Source: Monosporascus cannonballus
Taxonomy: Eukaryota; Ascomycota; Sordariomycetes; Xylariales
NCBI GenBank assembly: GCA_004154925.1
Contig: QJNS01000087.1
Span: forward strand, 186,001-250,000
Length of the DNA stretch: 64,000 nt
Direction of reading: 5' to 3'
This document shows positions 1 through 13,262 of this stretch, piece after piece. A program made the translations under genes and the position numbers. Positions within the stretch are counted from its first letter, which is position 1; each line of letters begins with the position of its first letter. The notes below the pieces were generated by a model. It had not been told where the DNA came from. It worked only from the letters and a program-made list of their open reading frames with translations, and made no database searches.

Positions 1-3000
1 CTTTATATCAAAACCTAAGAGGAAAATATAAAGTATTTAAAGAATATAATTAAACCAAAATGTAATTATAATGCGAAATAACATCAAATTACTCTTCCTT
101 ATAATGGTAAATAAATTTAAAGAGGTCATATCTTTATATAACGGAATGCTCATAGACGTATTATTTTAACCAATATTCTATAAAATGTATTATATTAATT
201 TAGTATATAAAAGCAGCATAAGAGTATTTAATCATAAGCTTTAACAAATTTATTTACGAATTTATAGTTGTATAGATTATAGTATAACAAAAACCGTTAT
301 AAAAATATCAAAGTTTTAAAAACTAAACTTAAAGATTTGAATTAATCATTTTCCAAGTTGCTAATTCATAAATATTAAGGAAAGTTAAAGCTTTTTAATG
401 AATATTTTATCGTTGTTTACAATGTATAATTTAACGAAAAGAATCTTTCTTTCGCAAGTTTTGAGGACTATAAGAGCGGCTTTTTTATATTAGCGAAAAT
501 AAATTATAGCATATTTGTCGATAAATATTTATACCTGAATAAGTTATAAGTGCTATAAATCTCTATATATAAAGAAAACATAATTTTAAAAGGAATAACT
601 CAGTTATCGGCCAAAGATAAAATTATGAAATAAAATAACATTAAATGCGAAAAATATATAAGATAAATAAAATTAAATTTGTTTATAAAAGATTAATTAC
701 CTTTATATAACGATTATATCCCAGTTAATTTAATTCTGTAATTATAAAACATTGTTTTAAAATAGTAAATACAACGAAATGGTTAAAATATTTTATATTT
801 TAAATAAAATTATAATAAAACAAAGCGTAATAAATTAAATATTTAAAATGTTCGATATAGAGCTTAGATCTATTTTTATTATAAACAATTTTAATATTAA
901 CTTGCATTTTTTAATAAAATCTTAAAAAATATAACCTGTTACAAAAGTTATAACGGTTTATATAAAAAATAAAACAACTTTAAATTAATTTCTAAAAAGA
1001 ATTAACTTTTTGTCAAAAAATATAAAATCCCTAATGAGTTAGAAAATTAGATAATTTCAAAGAGAAATAAAAAGGTATTCATCCATATTTTAATAAGTTA
1101 TATACGTAACGTAATAAATATTTCGTTTTATTCCTTACGAAATTTCTTTATTTTCGATTAGATATTGTGATGAGGTTGTATAAAACACTATTATGGGACA
1201 CCGAACAAACGGCGATACTAAGTAGCACTAGCGCAGCGCCTTATATACGAATATAAATAACTATGTTTTCATTTTTCTTTTTTTTTCGTTAAAAAATAAA
1301 CTTTTATTAATAACTAATTACAAACCACTTAAGTAAAACCTTTAATATATTTTCTAGCTTATTTTTTTAACAAAATAAAAACCTTTCGGAATTAAATATT
1401 AATAATTTCGAACGTTTTTTATAGAGCTTAATAAAAGGCCTGTATAAACTCAAAATGCAAAAAAGCATTTAACATAACGAAAACCTTAATAAGCTCTATA
1501 ATGGCTGTAAAATAACGCATAAATTGCGAACTTGAACAAAATATAAAAACATAACCTAGCTTAGTAAATATATAAAGATATAATAAAAGACAAATAGAAA
1601 ACTAGTATAAACGGCCAAATAGCTTAAAACGGTTTAATTATTTCAGAAACGTTCATTATTTAATTATAAAATCGGAATATAAAAAATTTATAAATATTAA
1701 CTTTGCTGAATTTTTATAAATATTGATTTTTACTTCATTAAATAACGATCGGAAACGTAATTAAACTATTTCGCAAAAACAGTTCGAACGATCGCATTAA
1801 TAATAAAAACTAAACGGAAAACATTACCTCGACCGGAAAAGTTCGACAAGATAAAAAAAGATACTTCGAATAATACGCATTTATAACTTAGTAATTCAAA
1901 ATAAACATTATTTTCGTAAAAGAAATTCGTAAATAATTTTACGCTATATACGAAAAAGTCGAAATAACTATATAAAAGCACGGTTATTACATATTAGATT
2001 TCTAAAGCCTTAAATAATATTAATAATTCCATTGATTTCTGTTAAATATAATATAAATAATATAATAATCGATATAAGAAATACTGAAGAGTTTTCGGAA
2101 TTTAAAATATGCCGATAATACGAAACTTTGGTTATTTTATTTCTTTTTCGAAGAAAACGCTAATAAATATATAAAGAATTTCTTAATCAACGGAAATAAA
2201 ATTTACGTTTTTAAAGAAAGACATTGAACAAAACATTTACTGAATTTTTAATTTTAATAAATTTCTTTTAATAATTATAACGTATAAAGAAATAAAATAA
2301 TGAAAACTACCGCACGCCTTGAAAATATAATGCAGTAAAAAAAGAAATAATTCATTAATAACTTAACTGAGCAATAATAATAAGATAAAAAATAACCCAG
2401 ATAGCAATATAAATATAACGTGTATTTCGATAGTAAAACGGCGACAGTAAAAATTTTAAACTTTATTTTTAATACCGATATAATATATATAATAAGAAAA
2501 TTAAAAAAGACGAAACGTTTATAAAGCGAAGTTGTGTTATTTTACGTTATAAACTTATAATTATAAAACGAAACGTTGCCTGTTTTTATTAATAAAAAGT
2601 GTAGAAAAAGCTTAATTCGTTAAAAACGTACAAAAACAGTATATTAACATTTAAAAACAAAAAGAAAAAAAAGGGTTTGAATATCTTCGCCTTCAGAAAC
2701 GAAATATGATTTAGGCCTAAATAAAATTTACAAACTAAAATATAAACGATATGTTATTTACTATCGATATATATATGAATTAAAAGGAGTTTATTGAAAT
2801 ATCTCTCAATTCAATATATAAATAATTTATTATAATAAATAAACGTTCGTAAAATACATACAGTTATTTTATATTTTAATAGGATTATACGGATGAAACA
2901 AAATTCGTAAAAGAAGCTGATAGGAATAAGAAGAAAGTAAATAAATAATATATATAAATTACCATCGACGATTTTAAGTCTAAAATATTTATATATATTA

Positions 3001-6000
3001 TTAATAACATTAATTGCTTTTCATTTTAAGGAAATTTGAAGTAAAATATTACGAAGTTATATACGTAACATAAAAGCACTCTTTGACGATAAGGGTAATG
3101 GGTTGTATAAAGGTTCACGAAAGAAAATACGATATTTGAAGAAACGACGCACAAATAATTTGCGAAACGAAAGAATTTATTTATTATTTTCGAAGAATAA
3201 TGGGAAAAGATAAGAAGAATTAAAAATATAAAATAAAAATGTAAATTATTATCATTTACATTAGTTAATAGTAATAAAACGTTAACGGTTAAAAAAGTAA
3301 AACGTGAAAAAAAGTTCTATATGAATTAAAAGTGTTTGGAAAGTTATGCGATAAACATTTAGATAATATATGATCTTTATTCCGTCTTAGAATAGATTAT
3401 ATAATTTTTTATAAAAATAAAATAAAACAAAATACCAATATTATAATGCCTTTTATATAGTATATGTAAAGATAAATAATTAATTTTAAAAACGACCTTA
3501 GTAAAACTGTTAAATAAAGGTATTGTTGTAAACGTAATTTTCGAATGTGGGGTTCGGTTTTATTTTAAAAGAAACTTTGAAAAAACATGATTTTACTAAT
3601 ATATAGAGCGTTAAATATAACAACTAAAAAATTGTTATTTTCAATTTTGTATTGCGAATCTTTTAAAATATTGTAAATATTAAGTAATTTAGAAAAATAA
3701 ACGTTCTAAAAATGTTTTATTAAGCTAAGATTAAAACAGACGATAATTGAAAACGGCGTTTCATATACGTTTTGGCTTATTTAAATAATTAATAACATTA
3801 TTCAGTTTAGATAGAATTTTTGTAATCTTTTAATAATACTACATAGTGTTTTAAAAAAGTACCTTCACATTTTTTGATTAATCTGTATAAATCTCATCTT
3901 TATTTTTTTACTGATTTAAGAATAGTTATATGTAAAAAAAGGATAATAAAAATGTCTTAAGTAGTTTAGAATAAATAAACCTAAATTTAAACATTTTCAA
4001 ATACAAATTCGCTGTTGAAATGATGAAATATGGTAGATTTATAATAAGCTCTAAAAAGGAAATATAAATACATCTCGAAAAATTGCGCGTAATTAAAAGA
4101 TAAAATATTTTCATAACGTTTAAGAAAATACGAAATTTTGTAGACTTCGCAAATTTTTATTATGACTTTATGATTTATTACACGGTTATACTAATAACGG
4201 TAATAAAGTTAAACTGGAAAAACACATTACTTTGTTGAAAAAAGAAAAATAACATTTAAAAGGTTTCAAAATGTTTTTATAACGGAATGGATTTTAATAA
4301 AATAAAATCTTAAAAAATTAATAAATATAAAAAGCAAATTTTTTATAAGTAATTTACGGACATTACTATCTCCAAGTTAAGAAATTAAATGTATTATATT
4401 TATTTATTTGATATTTAAAAATATGAATTCTGTTAAGTTTAATTCGAAAAATATAATAATACTTTATGTTTAATGCAAACTGTGGAATTACGGCAATTAA
4501 TAATTTTATTTCGACTTATTACCCATTATAAAAATATAAAATATTTCATAATTATTAGAAATTTAAACGAAAGTTAAATAAGATAATTAAAACTATTATA
4601 TCGTTTTAATTTCGTTTTTTGAATTTCGTATCTGTCGTTTAAATATTAAGGCCGATATAATTTCGCGTAAGAAATAAAACATATTTTCCAAACGAAGTAA
4701 TAATTGAAAAGTTATATAAAAGTTTTCTTTAATAAAAAATAAACATTTAATTATTTTTTTTTACAAAATGTTAGAAATATACCGAAAACTTAATAAAGAT
4801 TAATAATTTTAAAATTAACATTAACCTATTATTTTTAAACAATAAAAATACTTTAAAACTATAAGAGTTTTAAAAATTATGGGACGTAATATTAAAATAT
4901 GATAAAAATTATATCCATTTTATGAGGTCATTACCAAAAAAGAGAGTAACTGTTGTGCGAAATTAAAATAGTTAATATCGGTGGCAAAATATATATTAAA
5001 CCTTAAAACCTTTTTATTTTCGAGAACGCTTTAAGATTTTAATTTAGAAGATGTTTAAAGCGGTTTTAATGCAAAAGATTTTGAATTTTTATGTAATAAA
5101 TTACTTAAATAAAGAAATTACGAGAATAGTGCGTATGAAAAAGTTTCTAGTCGTATATATATTATATAATCGCGTAATACTATAAAAATAACGATATATA
5201 CAGCTACAGATATATATCAAAAAAATTAAAACTAAATTTATTAAAATTATTTCCGACTTCAAGACGGTTTTATAACGAATTATTAATTGATTTTATAATC
5301 GATTTATTAATTGTATTTTAATATTACTTATTTTATTAGGAATTATAATGGACCTATTGCGGAGAGTAATAAATTTAAAGCTTTTACGACAGCTAAATGT
5401 AGAAATATATGCCGAAATATTTTTAAAAATATATCAAAGATTTGATATTTTTAAAACTGTTGTATAAATTGAAAAAATACTAATTAAATTAAATAGTTTT
5501 ATATTAGATTTTATAACTTAAGAACGATAAAATAAATTTCTATACCGTATAATATTTAAAAACAGATAAGATTAGGGAGAAACTTAATAAAAAATGTTAA
5601 TTTATTTACGAACTTACGTAACGTGTTGGGAATAAAAATAAAGCCCCTTTTTTTACAGAGACGATATTTACAATTTATAATTAAAATATAATTTCGGTAA
5701 AATTAAATCTTCTTTTTGTTTTACAAGTATTACGTTACCCAGAGTTCCTAAATAGAAAATAATTTAATAACCAAAAGAATTTCCGAATCAAAACGAAAAG
5801 GTTCGTACAAGAATTACCTAAAAAATATAAAATTGGTTTGAATTAAAATTGGGGCCGTTTAACAAATCAAGAAAAGAATAATAAAAAATATTATTTCCTC
5901 GTTAAAGAAATATGAAATTAATAATAATATGTGAATATATTTTACAAAACCTACGATTTTTTAACTGTTAAGAAAATTAAAATAATTAATTTTTACATTC

Positions 6001-6826
6001 TCAAATTACATATACTTATAAAAATGTAAAAGCAATTTCAGATTAATATATTAAACAGTGGAAATTATATTTTTATGTCTTCAAATCAATACAAATACGT
6101 ATTCCTCTTTTATGAGGTTTTGAGAAGATGAATAAATCAAAATTTAAAATTAAAAATATTTTTAAACCCGCATTAAATAATTAAAGCAAGCGGTTTTACG
6201 CGAAATATATGTGAAATAATCAAGTTATACAAAATTGACTTAAAACCTATTTGAAATATTCGTAAATATGACGGCATTGTACTAAATTGAAAAAAGATAC
6301 GATAATATAATTATTAATAGCAGACTTTAAATTTAACGAATTACTCAAAAACGGACATGGAAAAGTTCAATTTAAAAGGACCGACCGAGCGATATATTCA
6401 CAATTTAGAAAGGTTATGAAAGTCGTGTAAAAATAACTTTGTATAGTTTGTAAACAAATATTCAAATATCGTTTTAATTATTTATGAATAAAATATATTA
6501 AAAATCATTTCATTAGAAATATAAATGTAATAAGCTGTTTACAAAATTATTTAATTATTTTAAATAGTTTTAAACTTAATAATTTATTTTATAAATTTAT
6601 AATATTAATATTATACGAACATTACGTATGTTAAATATACGATTATTTCGTTTTCTTTATTTTAAATTTCGGTGAAACTGGACTTTTTCAACTTTTTAAG
6701 TAATAATTACATAATTTTCGAAGCCGTTAATAAAACGATTACTAACGGCTATTAATTTAATTTATAATATAAGATAATAAATAATATATATAAAATACGC
6801 AAATATTGTAAAAGAAATTATATAAA
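1..6826. other. RIP-degraded AT-rich DNA, left part of block I
   Basis: This stretch is overwhelmingly A and T, with many TpA steps and few CpA or TpG steps, the footprint of repeat-induced point mutation in ascomycetes. The + strand is A-richer than T-rich over long runs, as expected if decayed retroelement coding strands point right. Every frame is broken by stops and the short open frames present are low-complexity. A small patch near 1190-1240 is less AT-rich and may be a fragment of a repeat. I see no gene, RNA or intact repeat that I can name here. Confidence 0.8.
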
Positions 6827-7225
6827 TGTTATAATATAACGGTCTTGGCTTTTTTCAAACAGTCGAAACCACAGAAAAGGCTGATTCAGATCCTAGTGAA
6901 GGCATCACGTATCCGACTCAAAATGCTTGAGGTGCCAAGCATCTGAAGCCCTTTAAATCGATAGAAAAGCATAAAGAATTTAACGAGCTTAAATGTTTAA
7001 CCCTTTTAAGTATCTGAAGCCAAAAATAAAATATATACGTGCTTTAATTCCATAATTTAAATAGTATTACGTGATAATAAAATATCGTTAGCTAATACAT
7101 TTTTAGTATTATGCAACGTGATGAATTCTTATATTCATTATTTAAATTCTTACTATGATCCTGTTAATATAAAACGATAGGATTTAAATTTAATTGTTGC
7201 TTAAACCGCTTACCTATCATACGTT
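6827..7225 (+). repeat. 5' LTR of element 1
   Basis: About 399 bases. It begins with tgttataat and shares a recognisable series of blocks with 12860-13262 and 49094-49491: a 'cttggc' block near the start, a block around 'ccaagcatctgaagcc', a block 'atatatacgt', a block resembling 'tattacgaaacgtaat', and an end resembling 'gatttaataattgattaaaccg'. The copies differ mainly by C-to-T and G-to-A changes, as RIP predicts. The 3' boundary was set by comparison with the 5' LTR of element 2; sequence just beyond it is also shared between the two elements. Confidence 0.75.
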
Positions 7226-10119
7226 ATAAGCTTTTATTTAATAATACTATTAAACTTTAAGCTGTACCTTTTCAATCAAAATCCGGGTCAACCAATAAAA
7301 AATTATTTCTTTAGTCGGAATTTAATTCCGATATAAGATTTAGGAATTATAAAAGCAAATCTCCTAATTAATACAGTAAATAACAGCCACCGTGGTTCCC
7401 ATTATTGTACCGAAATATAAAGCTAAAAAACCTTAATCTTATAATAAAAAAGAAAACATTCAAAATTTGTTTACAGAAATGAGAGCCTATTTCCGTTTGT
7501 AAAACTTAAATAATTCTGCAAACAAAGTTTTCGTTATAATAACCCTCCTTACGAGAAACGATTTAAATCGATTCAAATTAAATATAAGAGATTATTTGGA
7601 AAATGTCAAAAATAATTAAGAAAGAATTACTTAAAACTTTTTTAAAAAAAAAAACAAACGATAATATTTCAAATCCTTTGATCATAATAAAAGCGATTTA
7701 TTTTGAAATACGTGATTATATTTAGGAATCTTATAATTAAGATTCCGTAAACCTATAACAAAAGCAATAACTTAATCGACATATTCTATAAAAAATAAAA
7801 AATACTCCTGAAAATAGAATTATACAGATTTTAAAAATTTAAATCTTTAAATGATTATATTCTCGAAATAATTAAGTTTAAGAATCAGCTATATAAGCAC
7901 TACATAAAGAAAAGGAACAATATATTTAAAAATGTAAAATTTATAAAGTTAATCAGGGAAAGAAATTAAATATATTATCCATAACTTATAATATTGAATT
8001 GAGGCCTATAAAACATAAAACTATATAAAAGAAAATTTAAACCAAAATTCAATGCTTCAATTATGACAAATTAACATCTAAGGTTTATCGGTATCAAATA
8101 TTTAAAATTTTACGATAATAAATAAAAAATAAGGTTTAAAAACTAACGTAAGAATAATTAAAAGTATAACGAAAAAATTATTAATATAATCTAAACGCAG
8201 TATAAATAAAGCTTATCGTAATAAAAGATTTGACGCGAAATATCAAAAGCTAAAAGATTAACCTACAAAATGTTTAGAAAATAATAAAACGCTTTAAAAA
8301 GGACAAAAAATGGTTTCTTTAAAATACAAGATCAATATAGCAAAGTATATACTATACATTACAAACGCCGAAAGTATTTAGCATATAAGGAAGGAAAAAT
8401 ATACAGTTATAAACGTATTTTCAATATTTGTAAAGAAATATTAATTTTTGTAATTAAATTCAAATTAAATAAGGTGGATACATAATAATATTCAAAATTT
8501 CGAATTATTATCATACAAAACGATATTAATAAACGAAGGGCTTTATGAAAATGGCTAAAAGGAGAATAATATCGATAAAAAAACCTTTTTGGTTTTTACG
8601 ACAAATAAACCTATTAATTTGGAGAAAAACTAATTTACTACAACGTAAAAAAGGTATTACTAAAAATTTGTTACGGACCTTGTAATAAATATTTATGATA
8701 AACTTAAAAAAGTATTAAAAGGAATTTTCAACCATTTATTTAAACGTTTTATTAAGAAAACGATAAATTAAAAGAAAATTAATAAAATATCGTATAACAC
8801 ATAAAAAACATTGTATTTAATGAAGTAAAAAGTTAAAATTTAATTAAAATTTTAATAAAATTCGAAAAAATAATAGGTTGACAAAAGCAATAAACATTAC
8901 AATTTAACGTATGATACGAAAGGATACGAACTGAACTTAGCGAATTCGAATAAGAATTAAAAAAATAAATGGCTTATAAGCCAGCAGTAAAATAACAAAA
9001 TTTCGAAAAATCAAGTTTTTTTAAAACAGGTTTTAAACGTAAGAATAGAGGCGGTTAATAACGTTATTACTTTGAAAATACAAATCGAAATATATTGACT
9101 TGCCGTAATACTAAATTGTAAAGCTTTAAACGGAAATGACATTATATAAAATTCAGTTAATAAATTTAAATTACGATAAAAATATAAATTAAAACCTTGC
9201 ACGATAACGAATACCAAAAAATAGGAATTTACTTGGAATAAAGAAAGTCCTTTACGCGAAATTAATTATTTCCACATTTTTATTAAAAAGTAATATTAAA
9301 TAATTAATTACGACATCGTTTTATTCGGAAATTAAGATATAATTTTGAAATTATTATAAGTACATTAATACGAAATTTTAACTAATAGGGAAATTAATTA
9401 GGTAATATTTGCCTTATATTTTATGAATAAATGAAGCAACTGCTATATTTAATATTTCTTAGACAACAAAACCAAATATAATATAAAAATATAATAAATA
9501 CCTCATTATATAAAAGGATAATATGTAGAAAAATAAATTTTTAAAAAAATAGAACATATTCTTAGTATTATTAATGAAAACTTTAAATAATGAAATTGCG
9601 ATATAAAATAAACGCTTCAGAGGTTAAAATGTTTAATTAATATATTATCGTAAACCATTAATATAAGCAACTGTTTAAAGTAGAATAAAATACGAAACTA
9701 TTAAAATATGTTAAATAAAATTACAAAAATATTTTTTGAAGATAATTTATTAACAAAGTTTTATCTTATGTAACACTTTAATAAAAAAGATTCAAGTACT
9801 TTCTAAAAATATTCAATAAATCAGGTATAAAAATTAAATGTAATATTTGAAATTATTAACCGAATATATATTATTGCCTTTACGTGAAGAAAAAAAATTA
9901 TATCGTGCAGTTAATCACCTAGAACTAAATATTATTATTATTAAAAATCGAATATCAAATATTTAACTTGAGAAATAAAACACTGATTGTTCGCAATAAA
10001 ATAATTTTCAAGATTCGATTGTAGAAATGGATATACCTTTTTAAAAATTAAAGAAGAAATATAAATAAAAAATATTTTTTCAAAGAAAATAGATTTATTT
10101 AAATAATCCATGACGTTAA

Positions 10120-10270
10120 TAAGATTTATAAACGTAGTAATAATTTTTAACGGATATTTAATTATATATTACAGGAATATGTCGATAATTTTATGGTATA
10201 TTACTTTAACGACGTTTTTATTTATTCAGAAACAGAAAAGATACATATAGGATACGTTTAGAACGTGGTT
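10120..10270 (+). pseudogene. Reverse transcriptase remnant (Ty3/Gypsy type)
   Basis: Read in the frame containing GTA TAT TAC at 10196-10204, the translation follows the conserved Gypsy reverse transcriptase stretch around the active site. There is a segment reading NYILQEYVDNF, then a decayed Y-x-D-D box at 10202-10213 (now Y-F-N-D), then DVFIYSETE. Stops and substitutions fit RIP, for example Asp to Asn (GAC to AAC). No function can remain. The order relative to the integrase remnant downstream supports Ty3/Gypsy rather than Copia. Confidence 0.75.
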
Positions 10271-11069
10271 TAAATTTGATAAGATATTTAATTATTATTT
10301 AATATAAAGAACAGTGAATTTCATAAATAAAAATAGAACATCTAAAATATATTATTATTTAAGGATATATTAGAATATATCTCAAATAGTCGCTGTTCTT
10401 AACATATAACAAATGTTAATTATAACTAAAATAAATGTAGACATTTTTGAAAGTGAGTAATTATTATAGGAAGTTTATTTGCAATATTAATAAAATTATT
10501 ATTCACTTAATAAAGTTTATTAAAAAAAGAAATTTATATTAAGCTTATAAACTATAAAAACGTTGTAAAAAATTAAGGTTGCGAATATTAATATATTATT
10601 ATTAATTATACATAATTTAATACGTTTTAATAAAAACCAATAATTCGGCTTACGCTTTAAATACGATAATTAAATAATAAAATAATTTAGATATATTAAC
10701 TTTTATTGCCCTTTTTTATATAAATTATTAAAATCTTATCTGTTTTATTATAACTAAGGAATTTACAAAACGATAATTCACATATACCAAAAAAGTAACA
10801 AACTTCGATTTTATTATTATTTACAAAAAAAGTTTAGAAAACCGCTAAATAAATTTCTTTAATAAACGATTAAATTTTAAAATGAATTAATTAGAATTAG
10901 TTATAGAATTTTTAATAGTACCTTAAAGAAATGTATACTTTCGGCAAATTACAACGATATGTGATATATTATATAATGTATATTCCAAAATTAAGTATAT
11001 ACAAATAGTTTATTAAAAAACGTAAAATTAAAATGATTAAAAGTTTTAAAAAATATTAAATAGATCTAG

Positions 11070-11390
11070 TACGCCAAATATGTAAATTTTAAGCATTCGA
11101 ATGTTTCAGGATTTATAAAACCTGAAAAGAATTTTAATATATATATATATGCTTTTATAATTTAAAAATAATAATTTACGAAATGGGACTCTAATATAAT
11201 TTTGTTAATAAGGCCAAAATACGACTATATCAAATATACGAAAAATTAAAACCATTACCGATTTTAAAACAGCTATAAATTTAGTTATTAAGAATTTTAT
11301 TAGCAAGTTTTCTTATTCTAAAAATCTAATGAAAAGAATATATTACATTAATATTTTTGTTATCGACGATTAATTTACGAACTGTTCTTA
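11070..11390 (+). pseudogene. Integrase remnant (Ty3/Gypsy type)
   Basis: Near 11,071-11,125 one frame reads Y-A-K-Y, then FK, then GFIKPEK. This resembles the second half of the integrase HHCC finger and the conserved stretch after it, with both Cys codons changed to Tyr (TGC/TGT to TAC/TAT), the usual RIP outcome. Further right, around 11,356-11,385, a frame reads VIDD-stop-FTN, which resembles the catalytic-core block normally containing D-x-G-x-x-F-T. The alignment is by eye and spacing is off by about two residues in places, so this is suggestive, not proven. Confidence 0.5.
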
Positions 11391-12845
11391 TTTTTCATCT
11401 TATTATAAAAATATAAATGCCATAAAAATAGTATATATTTTTTTAAAAAACAATTTTAAAATTTCATGCATTATTATCTAACACTATTTAAAATTAAACA
11501 AATTCCGTTTAACTTAAAGTTCTAGTAGAGTTTTATAATATAAATTAAGTTGAATTAAAAATTATTTAATATATTTAAGCTTTTAATAAACAGATAAACG
11601 AAATCATTAAATTAAAAAATTATTTTTTATTTTGTCAACTTGTAATATTAATTATTTTAAAAACATTAAAATAATTTCAATATGCCTAAATCATGAGTTT
11701 ATACCAGATATTTACAAAAACGTATATGCCAAATTTGTTAACGTTAAAGCGATTTTTACGTTAAAAAAATTAAAACAATTAAATTAAAAAAATAGAAATA
11801 TAATTACAATTTATACGTAATTATAAAAATAAGAATAATGAGGAAAAACGGTTTAAAAGATTGGTTTTTAACAAAACGAGGATAGTTTATCTAGCAATTA
11901 AAAACATTTCAATAATATTATTCAACAAGGGATTTATTTATAAATATATTAATTTTTATCAATTCGGCAAGAGAATTTCAGAAAATAATGTTTAATTAAA
12001 ATCTCTATCAGAACTCAAATTTTATTCAGTTGTTTATGTTTCTTATACAAGTTAAAAGCGAATATAATTAAAGTATGTACGGCCTAAGATAGGATGAAAA
12101 TAAAAAGCGATACCATATATAAAATATAAAAATTATTTAATATAAAGAAAAGAAAGGTATTTCAAAATATTTAATTAAATGGAAAAAATACCTAAATTCT
12201 GAAAATATATAGGAATTAGCCAAAGGTTTTATAAACGCTTAACGCCTATTAAGGAATTTCTACTAGTAATAACGCATGTACTGTAGTTAACGGTTAATTA
12301 ATTGGTACTGTCCACCTCAGACCAGGTAACCGAGATCGCGGCCTAAACTGACGTAATAACTGCGACGGCGGCCTCTAGTTACTTTTATTTTTTTTAAAAA
12401 ACGTTTAAATTTTCTATAAATTTCTTACTTTTAATAGTGCGACGAAATATTTCGATATTACGACGACGGAATAATTATCTTTGTTTTTGTAAGCGGTTTA
12501 ATTTATGAGCAGCAATTCGTAACATTTCGCGAATTTATTTTTCCTTATATTTTAAGCAATCTTTTTCGTTTAAAAATCTTTTGTACTTAATTTTCGAAAA
12601 TTTAAAAACATTATACGGGTTATTATGATAAATATATGACATATATTTTAAAAAATTTCAAACATTTTGTATTTTGCGTTTTAATTTTTATAATGAAAGT
12701 AAAAGAGCATTTAGAAACTCAAACGCGTAATACGTTTACGAAAACGAGACTTTTTAATGCGACCCGATATAATAAATATCAAAAAGGGAAAATTACTTAT
12801 TAAAATAAACAAACAAATAATTTGATCTTTAAGACCAAAAATTCT

Positions 12846-12859
12846 AAAAAAAGGGAAAG
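12846..12859 (+). promoter_or_regulatory. Polypurine tract of element 1
   Basis: A run of A and G lies immediately upstream of the right LTR. In LTR retrotransposons this is the RNase H-resistant primer for plus-strand synthesis. Its position independently supports placing the 3' LTR boundary at about 12860. Confidence 0.6.
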
Positions 12860-13262
12860 TCGGATTATGACTTCACAGTTTTGGCCCTTTTTCTAATGGT
12901 CGGAGCTATAGAAAAAGTTAATTCCGATCTTAATTAAAATATTATATAATAAAGGTAAAAGAGTTAAGGCATTAAGTACCTTAAGCGCCTTAAGTCAAAA
13001 AAAGGCTTAAAAAGCATAAAAGGCTTACGAGTTCAAGCATTTTAAATACATTGAAATAAAATAAAACATATATACGTTTGTTTTTCCCATAATATAAATA
13101 GCATTAACGTATAATATAATATAGTTACTTAAAATACTTTTGGTATTACGAAACGTAATAAGTTATTATATCCATTACTTAAAGTCCTACGATACTCCTG
13201 CTAACATAAACTCGGATGACTTAGATTTAATAATTGATTAAACCGTTTAGCCGTCACTTGCA
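12860..13262 (+). repeat. 3' LTR of element 1
   Basis: About 403 bases and collinear with 6827-7225 and 49094-49491. The best conserved stretch is 'tttttggtattacgaaacgt' near 13,140 and the run into 'gatttaataattgattaaacc' near 13,225-13,245. The reverse complement of this stretch is found in both LTRs of element 2, so all five copies share their 3' half. The first bases are altered, so the left edge is good to about 3 bases. Confidence 0.75.

Larger units (their letters stand above)
6827..13262 (+). mobile_element. Decayed Ty3/Gypsy LTR retrotransposon (element 1)
   Basis: Two direct long terminal repeats of about 400 bases (6827-7225 and 12860-13262) bound about 5.6 kb of RIP-mutated interior, a normal total length for a Ty3/Gypsy element. 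A purine tract (about 12846-12859) lies directly before the right LTR, as expected for plus-strand priming. Inside, in the order expected for Gypsy, are a degraded reverse transcriptase (about 10,120-10,270) and degraded integrase (about 11,070-11,390). All frames carry stops, mostly explicable as CAA/CAG to TAA/TAG. The gag and protease regions are beyond recognition. Candidate 5-base flanks (ataaa at 6822-6826, atgta at 13263-13267) match poorly, so the target duplication is unproven. The element is dead. Element 2 in block II is a relative in the opposite direction, with similar sequence just inside its 5' LTR. Confidence 0.8.
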
